From Hybos culiciformis (Eukaryota > Arthropoda > Insecta > Diptera > Hybotidae): a DNA stretch of 64,000 nt. The DNA lies in assembly GCA_964007475.1 (NCBI GenBank), contig OZ023273.1:82066598-82130597 (forward strand), given 5' to 3'. A program made the translations under genes and the position numbers. This document shows, piece after piece, positions 45,955 through 56,148 of this stretch (position 1 is the stretch's first letter; every line of letters begins with the position of its first letter). The notes below the pieces were generated by a model. It was not told where the DNA came from. It saw only the letters and a list, made by a program, of their open reading frames with translations, and ran no database searches.

Positions 45955-46915
45955 TGTTTTTGAAGTTTGTATGATATAATTGAGTAATTCATTTTCATTC
46001 TACTCATTCGACATTCGAAATCGAATTCGAACTGACATGGTTTTTGACGTTTCAATACTCAAAAAAATTAGTGGTCCACTCAATAATCATTTGTCATTTA
46101 TAAAAACAAAATAATTTGGCGCGACAAATTTAAATTCAAATTATTTTTTAAAAATTATTCGTTAACAAATTATTTAAAACTAAAATTTTCTTTTTTTTTT
46201 TTTCAAAATAGGTAGTTCAATAATCATTTGTTATTTATAAAAACAAAATAATTTGGCGCGAAAAATTTAAATCCAAATTAATTTTAAAAATCTTTCGTTT
46301 ACAAATTATTTAAAACTAAATTTTTTTTTCAAAATAGGTAGCTCCGGTGAAATTAATATTACCTGAAAAAAATTTTTTGGGTGGGGAGCTACGGTTAGGT
46401 CGTGCCGGAGCAAAATATACGAAAATTTTTTTTTTTTCAATAGGTTGCTCCGGTGAAATTAATATTACCTGAAAAAAATTTTTGGGTGGGGAGTTACGGT
46501 TAGGTCGTGCCGGAGCAAAATATACGAAAATTTATTTTTTTTTTAAATAGGAAGCTTCCTCCGGTGAAATTAAGATTACCAGTCGAAAAATTTTTGGGCA
46601 GGAAGGTACGGTTAGGTCGTGCCGGCACAAAATACACAAAAAAAATTTTTTCCCGAAATAGGTAGCTTCGGTGAAATTAATATTACCTGAAAAAAAATTT
46701 TTGGGTAGAGAGCTTTGGTTAGGGCGTGCCGGCGCAAAATATACGAAAAACATTTTTTTTTTTCAAAATCGGTAGCTCCGGTGAAATTAATATTACCTGC
46801 AAAAAAATTTTTGGGTGGGGAGTTACGGTTAGGTCGTGCCGGAGCAAAATATACGAAAAATTTTTTCTATGACTGCTTCGTGTGTTTTTTTGTTTTTTTT
46901 CTTCCATATCATAAT
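45955..46915 (-). repeat. X family copy B (inverted), six repeats of ~110 bp
   Basis: Order on the plus strand: tail (CAATTGAG-type start, CGAATTCGAACTGACATGG, GGCGCGACAAATTTAAATTC, partly doubled at 46082 and 46205), then about five to six units with GTAGCTCCGGTGAAATTAAT, TTTTTGGGTGGGGAG and TACGGTTAGGTCGTGCCGG (46333-46866), and the end CTATGACTGCTTCGTG. It lies wholly in the hAT-A intron. Confidence 0.9.
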
Positions 46916-46930
46916 GATGTTTCTGAACAG

Positions 46931-48063
46931 GTACAATGCCTGAAGAAAAGTGTATTAAATTATTAATAGAAAAGTTAAATGAACATGGACTAAATTTGCA
47001 TAAGGATATCATCTCTATTACGAGTATTACGACAGATGGAGCCAGTGTTATGACAAAAGTTGGAAAATTATTATCATTGCAACATCAATTATGTTTGGCA
47101 CACGGAGTAAAACTTGCAGTTATTGATGTTTTGTACAAAAAATCAGAAGAACGAGCCGAATCAGAAGAAGATACTGAAGTAGAGAAACTTTCAGATAGTA
47201 ATAGTGAAACTGAAATGTGTGAAGAGCTGGAAAGTGTGAAATGTGTGAAGAGCTGGAAACTGTGTCCAGAAAGCTCTTATAGATGTAAAACTAAATAAAT
47301 CTACAGATAGTTCTCAAAATGAAATCCAAGCGATTTCTGAAATTGTTGATGCTTTAACATCTATCAAGGCTACTGTTGAAGCTTTTTGTCGCCAGGACGC
47401 GAACCTTATTACGGCCGATATCGCTATTAGCTTTACGTTGAAGAAACTGGAACACGCGGATAATATTATTAGTCAAAAACTGTTTACAGCTTTAACTATT
47501 CGATTGAAGCAACGTCGTACGGATTTAAGCGGACTTTTGTATTATCTACATAATGGCTCACTCCGACAAAGAATTCATTATAGTACCAACACCGACTAAG
47601 TGCCGTAAATTAATTGCAGATCTTCTTGAAAGATTGAATGCAACTTCCATAACAGCATGTTCTACAATAGAAGTTGATGAATTTCAAGATGTTTCTCTGC
47701 AGGAGGGAATTGTTGAAGTTATTTCTGTACAACCGTTAACTACAGCCGAAGAAATTAATAAAGCAATAAATGATGGCATGTCACGTCCACAAGTGATACC
47801 ACATCGATGCGAATCGTTAGTCTCCAAACTTCAAAAAGAGATGGCTCTATTTGAAAATGGTGACTCACATGGCGATTATTTGAGCGTGCATATAAATATT
47901 TAAAAACGATAAAACCAACCAGCATCGAGTCAGAAAGAGCGTTTTCTTCTGCAGGTTTATTTTGTAATAAATTACGAAGTTCTTTGGGCGATAAGGTTCT
48001 AGACGAGCTCTGTTTCCTCAAATGCCACTTCCAACAACAAAAAAAAACATATGTGAGTCTCGG
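46931..48063 (+). pseudogene. hAT-A transposase exon 2 (RNase H core to dimerisation domain)
   Basis: Opens MPEEKCIKLLIEKLNEHGLN and has SITTDGASVM (second catalytic Asp), HQLCLAHGVKLAV, an acidic insertion, EAFCRQDANLI, QRRTDLSGLLYYL, and the C-terminal KPTSIESERAFSSAGLFCNK with DKVLDELCFLKCHF. A 26-bp tandem duplication at 47212-47263 shifts the frame within the acidic insertion; a second shift lies near 47553 and a third near 47880. Repairing these is not attempted. All domains are present, so the gene died recently relative to others here. Confidence 0.88.
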
Positions 48064-48283
48064 GACGCACGGAAGAAGTGAAACTTCATGGCAAGTAGTA
48101 TTTTCTGGGAAGGCTAAATAAATATTTAAAATGGCCAAGTACATATAAGATATGACGCCGATCGATTTTTTCGACGGCGACTAGTTGATTTATGCCCTTC
48201 GAATGCTGCGGTCAGTCGACTTAAAATTACTTGTTTTGGGGAATTCGGCGGCTTAGAAAAAATTAAAACCCAGCGACTGCTTA

Positions 48284-48687
48284 TACCTTGTTCGCATTCT
48301 AATTTAAATTCCACTTATATTCCGGAAAACAAATTACCGTTCGCATTACAAAATTTGATGAGAAGTGGAATTTAATGATGTATACAAAAATTTAGAAATT
48401 TGTTGTTGAAAATTTTGACTTTTTATCTCACTTTTTATCAATTTTATTTTGTTTTTTTTTTTTCATTTTGACTCGAATTGGACAAAAAAAATTGTTGCCA
48501 ACTATAATAAAATTTCAAAAAGTGAGTGAAAGTAACTATAAATATAGCATTTTAACCCTGACAAACTACAATATGAAAATGGAATATACATATTCCGGAA
48601 TATATTTTTATATGAAAAATCCAGTTCATTTTCCTGAAATATTCCGGAAAACAGCATATTCCACAAATATTCTCCTAATGCACCATA
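48284..48687. mobile_element. 404-bp element with TTA flanks in hAT-A
   Basis: The inverted hAT-A copy reads straight from GCGACTACTTA into GAGATAAAA (36760-36775), while here 404 bp intervene between TTA at 48281-48283 and TTA at 48688-48690. A 3-bp TTA duplication is usual for PIF/Harbinger elements. Inverted ends are weak; the inside has several ATTCCGGAATAT-type palindromes. Confidence 0.65.
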
Positions 48688-49789
48688 TTAGAGATAAAAG
48701 CATTTAAAAATTCTAAAATACTTTTTAAGCTCAAAAAGTTTAGTGGCATAAAATTATTTCAAAATGGCTAGATTTATGGCAACACTGATTGCATTCTACT
48801 ATATTTCTACTATATTTTAAGCTGTAAACACAATTCCGGTTATTAGCGACAATAATGTATGAAAAAACAGCAGCGTGGCTTAAATCATGTTTTCTTTTTG
48901 TTGCCCGAAAAGTTTAACCTAAAATAACTTTTGCCTGAAAAATTTCATGTTTATTAGTACTTCTTCTGAAAAGGAATTGTAAAAAAATATTCCTCCTGCA
49001 TTTTATTAGTGTAATTTAATGTCAAAAATAAATTACACTAACAAACTACAAATCACATTAAGAAAAATTAATATCAAAAATAAATTATCTACAAAATAGG
49101 TGCATTGGAACATTTTTATTCAGAATACATATTTGTGTTCCAAAAACTTTTTGAAAATTAGCACTAATAATTAATAAATGAAATATTTGTTACTCAATAA
49201 TTTAAAATAAATTATATTTCCCTTTCAATCGAAAAAAAAATAGTATTTTCGACTTTTATTCTGAGCCAATATAGAGTAGGTTATTGCGCTGATAAGCTTC
49301 ACTAAGTTGCTAGCGGCTGTCGGTTTTATCATCAGCTGACACATAATTTTTTCTTTTTTTTTTTGCCTTTTTTTTTGACAGTAATCGTTTTACTTTTGAG
49401 AATAAATGTTTTATTTTTTGACAATAATGGTTCTATTTTTGACACTTACATTTTTTTCACTCTCAATCACAATGCCTCTAAAGAAGTTTCACTTCAAAAT
49501 ACTTAATTAAGAATTTTAATATGAATTACTTAATATATGAATTTAATAATTACTATAAGTTATTAATAATTTAAATAAAAAGATTAATTTTATACTGAAT
49601 TAACTGCAAGCTTTTATTATTTTCTACTTTATATTTTTTTTCAGCAGAGGAACTCAATACCGGGATCAATCCCGGGATCCCGGGATTTGTAAAATGCAAT
49701 CCCGAAATCCCGGGATCGGAATTTATGTCCGGGATTGGAAGCCCTATTGAACACCTATAATAAAATCATATAAAAACTAAGTGTAAATC

Positions 49790-51098
49790 AAAAACACGAA
49801 GCAGTCATAGAACTGCCTACAGAAGTTTATACTTAAAGATTTAAAATATGAAATAACAGTGGCTACAAATGATAGGCTGCTGAGTACAAAATGTAAATTA
49901 AAATATTTTATCCTCTACCAAAAAAACGCACAACGCGGCTAAAGAAGTATAAACTTCAAAAAAAATTTCCTATATTTTGCTCCAGCACGACCTAACCGTA
50001 GCTCCCCACCCAAAAATTTTTTTTCAGGTAATATTAATTTCACCGGAGCTACCTATTTTCAAAAAAAAAATGTTCGTATATTTTGCTCCGGCACGACCTA
50101 ACCGTACCTCCCTACCCAAAAATTTTTCGGCTAGTAATCTTAATTTCACCGGAGCTACCTATTTTGAAAAAAAAAAAATTTTCGTATATTTTGCTCCGGC
50201 ACGACCTAACCGTAGCTCCCCACCCAAAAATTTTTTATTCAGGTAATCTTAATTTCACCGGATCTACATATTTAAAAAAAAAATAAAATTTCGTATATTT
50301 TGCTCCGGCACGACCTAACCGTAGCTCCCCACCCAAAATTATTTTTTCAGGTAATATTAATTTCACCTGAGCTACATATATTGAAAAAAAAAATTTTTTT
50401 CGTATATTTTGCTCCGGCACGACCTAACCGTGGCTCCCCACCCAAAAATTTTCTGCAAGTAATATTAATTTCACCGCAGCTACCTGTTTGAAAAAAAAAA
50501 AAAAAAAATTCTATATTTTTCTCCGGCACGACCTAACCGTAGCTCCTTGCCCAAAATTTTTCGTCAGGTAATCTTAATTTCACCGTAGCTACCTATTTTG
50601 AAAAAAAAATTTTTTTTGTATATTTTGTGCCGGCACGACCTAACCGTAGCTCCCTGCCCAAACATTTTTCGGGAGGTAATCTTTATTTTAACGGAGCTAC
50701 CTATTTTGGAAAAAAAATTTAGTTTTAATTAATTTGTAAACGAAAGATTTTTAAAATTAAATTGAATTTAAATTTAAGGCGCCAAATTATTTTGTTTTTA
50801 TAAATAACAAATTATTATTGAACTTATTTTAAAAAAAAATTTTTAGTTTTAAATAATCTGTAACCGAAAGATTTTTAAAAAATAATTTGAATTTAAATTT
50901 GTCGCACCAAATTATTTTGTTTTTATAAATGACAAATGATTATTGAGTGGACCACTAATTTTTTTGAGTATTGAAACGTCAAAAACCATGTCAGTTCGAA
51001 TTCGATTTCGAATGTCGAATGAGTAGAATGAAAATGAATTTTTACCCCCTACAGAATTACTCAATTATATCATACAACGCGCCTAAAGAATTATAAAC
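49790..51098 (+). repeat. X family copy C, seven to eight repeats of ~110-115 bp
   Basis: Begins AACACGAAGCAGTCATAG, then GAAGTTTATACTT, ACAGTGGCTACAAATGA and a GAAGTATAAACTTC palindrome. Units with TTTTGCTCCGGCACGACC, GTAGCTCCCCACCC and TTAATTTCACCGGAGC run from 49975 to 50712. The tail (GGCGCCAAATTATTTTG, partly doubled; CATGTCAGTTCGAATTCG; ACCCCCTACAGAATTAC) ends CAACGCGCCTAAAGAA. Short open frames inside are by-products of the repeat. Confidence 0.92.
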
Positions 51099-51101
51099 TT
51101 A

Positions 51102-51864
51102 TGCTAGAGATAGAGTCGACGTAATTCACGCGCGTGTACGCACGTAAAAAATCAAATTGTATGAAAATGTATGAGACCGACTATACGCAACGACGTAAAA
51201 CGTAGCTTACGCGCGTAAAAGTTGAAATATTTTAACTTTCCCAGTATTTTACGCCGTACATTGTGGAAATCATTTGTTTATAATTGTGTTGTTTATTTTG
51301 TTGTAATTAGAAAAAAAAATTGTGTTGTTTATTTTGTTGTATTTAGAAAAAAAAAATTTTACAAACAAATAACTATTTAAAAAAATAAAAAAGTTCATAA
51401 ATATAATTATATTCAAAAATAAAAATTAAATAATTATTTATTGCAAATTTATTAAAATTTTTTATGTTTTATTAAGTTATAAATAAATTAAAAAGCATTA
51501 TAAAAATATTACAAACAGAATATTTTTATAATGCTTTTTAATTTATTTATAACTTAATAAAACATAAAAAATTTTAATAAATTTGCAATAAATAATTATT
51601 TAATTTTTATTTTTGAATATAATTATATTTATGAACTTTTTTATTTTATTAATTAAAAACTAAAAGATAATAATTAAAAACTAAAATTACTTAAAAAAAA
51701 TTTTAAAGAAAAAATAATAATTAAAATAAAAATTGGATGACATTTTCCTCTTTTGTTTTTCGCATGTGAACGGCGTTGAGCATAACAGGTAAAAAAAAAC
51801 AGGTTTTTTTTATTTTTTTTACGCGCGCATACGCGCGTGAATTACGTCGACTCTATCTCTAGCA
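51102..51864. mobile_element. Harbinger-like MITE, 763 bp, TSD TTA
   Basis: Both ends read TGCTAGAGATAGAGTCGACG inwards and continue with ACGTAATTCACGCGCG-type sequence; TTA flanks at 51099-51101 and 51865-51867. The 3-bp TTA duplication suggests PIF/Harbinger. It contains a large palindrome at 51383-51646 but no gene. It inserted directly at the end of X copy C. Confidence 0.9.
51383..51646. repeat. 128-bp-arm palindrome inside the MITE
   Basis: Arm 51383-51510 and arm 51519-51646 are almost exact reverse complements around the 8-base loop ACAAACAG. The arms are AT-only over long stretches and could extrude a cruciform. Confidence 0.92.
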
Positions 51865-51995
51865 TTAAAAAAAAACAACCAATACAAAGAGAAGTTTTGG
51901 CGGGAGAAAACTACACTTATTCCTGTGCTTCTTATCTTTAATTTAATATGTCAAAAAAAAGCTAGCGGGAATTCTCCGGAGAATAATTTTTTTAA

Positions 51996-53035
51996 GGGAG
52001 CGTCTACAGTTACGGCAAACGTAACTCTTTTTTTTTTTTTAAGTTACGGCAACCGTAATACTGTTCAAAATTGACTAAAGTTACGGCAAACGTAACTCTT
52101 TTTTTTTTTTTGAGAGTTACAGCAACCGTAATCCTGTTCAAAATTGACTAAAGTTACGGCAAACGTAACTCTTTTTTTATTTTTAGAGTTACGGCAACCG
52201 TAATCCTGTTGAAAATTGACTAAAGTTACGGCAAACGTAACTCTTTTTTTATTTTTAGAGTTACGGCAACCGTAATCCTGTTGAAAATAGTTTAAAGTTA
52301 CGGCAAACGTAACTCTTTTTTTTTTTTTAGAGTTACGGCAACCGTAATCCTGTAGAAAATTGTCTAAAGTTACGGCGGACGTAACTTTTTTTTTTTTAGT
52401 GATTACGGCAAAGTTTTTTTTTGAGCATTATGACTTTTTTTTTAAATAAAAAGTTGTTATGCTGAATGGGGGAAGGCCGCCGCCTCCCCCAAACCCCCCC
52501 GGGCTTCTTTTTTTTTTTTTATTTTTATTTTGCTTTGGCGCTTCGCGCTTTTAAAACTATTTTTGTATTTTTGTATAACTATGTAAGGTTTTACTATTCT
52601 TGCATTTTTTGTATGACGATGTAAGGTTTTTACTTGTCAATAACTTTCACATGTACACATAATTTATATTTTCTATTTTGTACACGTTTATAATTTTAAT
52701 ACTGTAGCCGAGAGGTAGAGTGGTAGAATGAAATGCTAAAGAACGAGGTTCGAATCCCGAAGAAAGGGTTAAAACAAAAAAAAAGGAAGAAAAGAAAGAA
52801 AAGAAAAAAAGAAAAACATGAAAAAAAAGAAAAAAAAATTAAATAAATTTTTTTTTTTTCGACAAAAAAAAATTGCCGTAACTTTAAGCATTATGTAAAA
52901 GTTACGGTTGCCGTAACTTTAAAAAAAAAAAATAAGTTACGTTAACCGTAACTGTTAAAAAAAAAATAAGTTACGTTAACCGTAACTGTTAAAAAAAAAA
53001 AATAAGTTACGGTTGCCGTAACTGTAGCCACTCCC
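51996..53035. mobile_element. palindrome-array TIR element, 1040 bp, 9-bp TSD
   Basis: Ends GGGAGCGTCTACAGTTACGG and (reverse complement) GGGAGTGGCTACAGTTACGG. Flanks TTTTTTTAA on both sides (51987-51995, 53036-53044). The uninterrupted flank sequence is present at 53183-53280, so the site is confirmed. Left part (52007-52410): about twelve short palindromes GTTACGGCAAACGTAAC / GTTACGGCAACCGTAA in a ~72-bp period. Right part (52870-53025): five more. Between them: a GC-rich hairpin (GGGGGAAGGCC region, 52467-52500) and a tRNA-like segment. Confidence 0.85.
52703..52760 (+). promoter_or_regulatory. tRNA-like pol III internal promoter (A and B boxes)
   Basis: TAGCCGAGAGGTAGAGTGG at 52705 resembles an A box with D arm, and GGTTCGAATCC at 52747-52757 is a perfect B box, about 40 bases apart. 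No acceptor stem can be formed and no anticodon arm is clear, so it is not a working tRNA gene. This is what remains in tRNA-derived SINEs, here inside a DNA-transposon-like frame. Confidence 0.6.
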
Positions 53036-53439
53036 TTTTTTTAAATACTTTTTTTATTATTTCTTTCAACTTAATTGGTAGAGTTGCCAGATTGAAAATT
53101 TTCGAAGAAAAAACCAATACAGTCTTAAAAAATAGATTTGTATATAGTTGTAATTGTAACTGATGAAACTGGTGAACAAAAGCTAGCAGGGAATTCTCCG
53201 GAGAATGATTTTTTTACTTTTTTTTATTATTTCTTTCAACTTAATTGGTAGAGTTGCTAGATTTAAAATATTTCCCCCTAATGAAGGAAATTTGTCAAAC
53301 CGTGTATGTGGAAAAAATTAAGTACAACGTACAAGAAATTCCTTTTATGGGGAATTTCGAAGAAATTTGTTGAATATAATGGCTACTCTGATCGAAAGAG
53401 TATATTTGAAAATAATTCCAATTCAATTTGAAATAACTT
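53036..53439. repeat. flanking sequence in two copies (empty-site paralogue)
   Basis: CTAGC-GGGAATTCTCCGGAGAAT and TTATTATTTCTTTCAAC occur at 51960-51986 plus 53050-53095, split by the palindrome element, and again unsplit at 53183-53275. ATTCTCCGGAGAAT is itself a palindrome. Beyond this I see no gene before 53440. Confidence 0.8.
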
Positions 53440-54538
53440 AAACGAATTTCAAAAAATGGATAAAATTAACTTAAACGAATTTCAAAAAATGGATAAATGG
53501 ATAAAATTAATTGAAAAAAATAGAAATCCTTCAAAAAATGAAGAGAAGCAGAAGAAACTTTGATCTTAGATTACGTTAAAAAAAATCGTACATGATGGTA
53601 AAGAAATTGAGGTATGTATTGAATTAACCATTATTTACACATTTTTTTCAAAATTTTTTGGTTCAGAAACCGTCTGCAACAAGTTTTTATAACAAAATGT
53701 CTATTGATTTAAATCTAAAAGTTAACGAGTCCCAATTGAAGACAAAAAAGCGCCAATTAAAGTAACTTTCACTAAAGCTAGAGAATGGGTGAACCAAACC
53801 GGTCAAGGAGTTGAGAAAGGCTCTGTAAAAGGTTTAATATTTTTACAGCTAATGTTTTACAAAAAAAAAATATAAATGTTTAAATTTTATTTCAGATCAA
53901 ATCACAAGCATCTGCCCATATTACGATACTTGTTGGAAATTTTTGATAATAAAAGCAATATTGGGCCCCCTTTTAATCATTTAATGAGTTAGAAGAATCA
54001 TCAGCGTTTGATGAATTCATTGAAGTGAGTGAAACTGAAGTTAATTACAATATCCAAATTCCACATTACTCAACAACCTACAGCTCTGAAGAATAAACAA
54101 TTGAATGTAATGTGGAAAAAATTATATAAGTCAAACATCAACAATTATTGAAATTGACTCGGATAAAAAAAAAGTGATGATCCTGCTTCCGTGAAAAAAT
54201 TTAAAAAATATTTAACTAAATCACCTAGAGGTAGACATAAAATCAAAAAATTACGCTCAAGAATTTTTAAGAGAAATTCAAAATAAAAGGTTTCAATCAA
54301 TAGAAAAAAAAAAATAAATTGAAATATTAAAATTGGAGAGCAAAACGAAATTTAAAGAAAATGAGCTTATACTCGCTCGGGAGAAGTTTGAATTTGAGAA
54401 AGATTTAAATTAAAAGAAATTGAACTAAAATATGAAACTGAATTCAAAATCAAATTGAAAGAAATTGAAAGCAATGAAAAAATCGTAAAAATAAAAATGG
54501 AATTAGCTCTATCGATCGCAAAAATAAATCAAAACTGA
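53440..54538 (+). pseudogene. Myb/SANT-like gene relic with two introns and a coiled-coil tail
   Basis: Pieces read KMDKWIKLIEKNRNPSKNEE (ends at GTATGTATTG donor near 53612); after TTTTTTGGTTCAG at 53667 comes SFYNKMSIDLNLKV; then KVTFTKAREWVNQTGQGVEK with a GTTTAA donor near 53834. After TATTTCAG at 53896 the frame continues DQITSICPYYDTCWK. W-VNxTGxG and CPYY belong to the SANT-like DNA-binding proteins encoded beside PIF/Harbinger-type transposases. A Lys/Glu-rich helical tail (REKFEFEKDLN, then KEIESNEKIVKIKMELA) ends at 54538. Many stops. No element ends identified. Confidence 0.6.
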
Positions 54539-55238
54539 CAATAAAAATAAAACAAAGTACCCAAATTAATTTTTTGTGACATGAAGTTATGTTGTGATAT
54601 GATGTTGTGATATCAAATTTACCGTACTGTGTTAATTTTGTATATGGTATACCTATATGTGGGGGGTATATGTGGGTAGTTCCACGGAAACTGGAGGAAA
54701 ACTAAATAAAAATTGTAAAAAAAAATAAAAATATTTTTGAGACTTAAATCAGTATTTGTTAGATGCTTCAGAAAATTTCGAACTTATTCTCAAAGGGAAC
54801 ACCGCATTTTTCGAATTTTTCGATTTTCAAAGAATTTGTACCGATCAACTTATTCCCGTCTAATCAAACGAATCACGGGATTGACACCACGGTAATGACA
54901 AAAAAACAGTTTCTACGTAATTTATTGGAAAAAATTCGAAATAATTAAAATTTTTAATTAAATAAATTTAAGAAAAAAACAGAGAAATCTAAATAAAATT
55001 GATTAAAATATATTTTTTATTATTTCAATTAAAAAAACCACTTACCACGGTAATGACAAAACAATACCGGTTATCGGTTTTATCGGTAACCGGTAAATTG
55101 CTCTGAAAACTAATCTTTGTATTACTGGTAATTTTTTTTTTACCGGTTATTCAATAAAATAAAATAATTTTTAAATTTCCAAATTTCGTAATAAATCTTA
55201 TTATGAAAATCGTACGGAACGCTGTTCAATATGAATAT
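54539..55238. other. spacer with an ACCGGTTA inverted pair
   Basis: 55060-55095 holds ACCGGTTATCGG facing TCGGTAACCGGT, with further ACCGGTTATT at about 55142; such motifs occur in hAT ends but no partner was found. The 61-codon frame at 54763 shows nothing recognisable. Confidence 0.5.
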
Positions 55239-56148
55239 TGTAGTGCCCCCTTATTATTATATACATATTATTATATATTTAAGATTATATACTCTCTTTC
55301 TTTTACTTGTTAAGTTATCTTAGTATTAGTTAATAAGAAAGTATAAGACATGTCTAGGTACTTAGTTCTAAGTTTAGTTTATAATCAACTCTGGATAGAT
55401 ACATTTTAAAATAAATTATATTAAATAAAATTAAACAAGGTTTTTCAATCAAAGATACCCTTGTAATGATCTTATCATCATTAAATTTAAAAGTAAACTA
55501 AATTGATAAAATTATTTAAATTTTGTTGAACCCTAAGAATTAAGATTACAGTAATTTAAAATTGATCTGATTGGGTGACCAATCAATAATTAATAAGTTA
55601 TAAAACAATAGAAATAATATTTTTGATTTTAATCTGATCTTTAGTAAATAAGACTATATATATATAAAATTATTATTGTATATAAAAAATATTATTGTAT
55701 ATAAAAATCATATGTAGAATTTAAGAAATTTTAGTACATAAGATTTTGTACAAATAAGATAAAAATTAGAAATAAAATTTAGATTGAAATTTAACTTTAA
55801 ATCGACATCTCAATTAATAATACAGCTTCCTGAGCTAATATATAAACAGGTAAGAAGGCCTGGTAAGCCTCTATAACATACCAAGCTGTTCCAAGCTTTA
55901 AATGGAATATCCGGCTCTTTAGCTAAAACGAAAGCGCGTCTCGATTTATAAGACAAACTGGCTGAACAGCCTAGACAATAGGATCTCTATAATGACATGC
56001 TTGTGGTCATTATAGATTAGGGAACTTATAGGCCTTAGATGTCTTGGACAACACAGATGTCCATCCCAAGATCCAATACATATTAAATAATTAATAAACA
56101 AATAAAGTAAACGTTAAACACTTTCCTTTACACCCTAGAAATATCACA
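55239..56148 (+). repeat. Gypsy-3 5' LTR (910 bp) and primer-binding site
   Basis: Starts TGTAGTGCCCCC and ends ATATCACA, followed at once by TGACGATCGTGACAG, the type of primer-binding site common in insect Gypsy elements. AATAAA is present near 56099. No 3' LTR is found because the element is cut at 62282. Confidence 0.65.

Larger units (their letters stand above)
45230..46930 (+). other. hAT-A intron (phase 1) filled with repeats
   Basis: Donor G|GTACTG at 45229/45230; acceptor TTCTGAACAG at 46921-46930 after a T-rich tract. Splicing joins ISG and TMPEEKC in frame. The intron contains the hairpin run 45259-45632 and repeat X (45955-46915). An alternative reading is an insertion with a 5-bp GGTAC duplication, since GGTAC stands at both junctions; the in-frame splice with a good acceptor makes an intron more likely. 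Confidence 0.65.
43986..49746 (+). mobile_element. hAT-A: end-to-end hAT element, 5761 bp, TSD TTGAACAC
   Basis: TTGAACAC flanks both ends (43978-43985, 49747-49754) without mismatch. The left end TAGGACTTCCAGTCCCGG and right end (reverse complement TAGGGCTTCCAATCCCGG) are good hAT inverted repeats; several TCCCGGGAT motifs lie subterminal on both sides. It encodes a BED-type transposase in at least two exons, and it has itself received repeat X, a 404-bp TTA-flanked element, and possibly the hairpin run. A partial inverted copy is at 34738-38040. Confidence 0.95.

Noticed and set aside
46532..47012. Frames crossing from repeat X into hAT-A exon 2
   Set aside because: They read through the splice acceptor in the wrong frame for the transposase.
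49977..50529. Several overlapping open frames on both strands
   Set aside because: They follow the 110-bp repeat period of X and repeat the same peptide; not genes.
52703..52760. Functional tRNA gene
   Set aside because: A and B boxes exist, but acceptor stem and anticodon arm cannot be formed.
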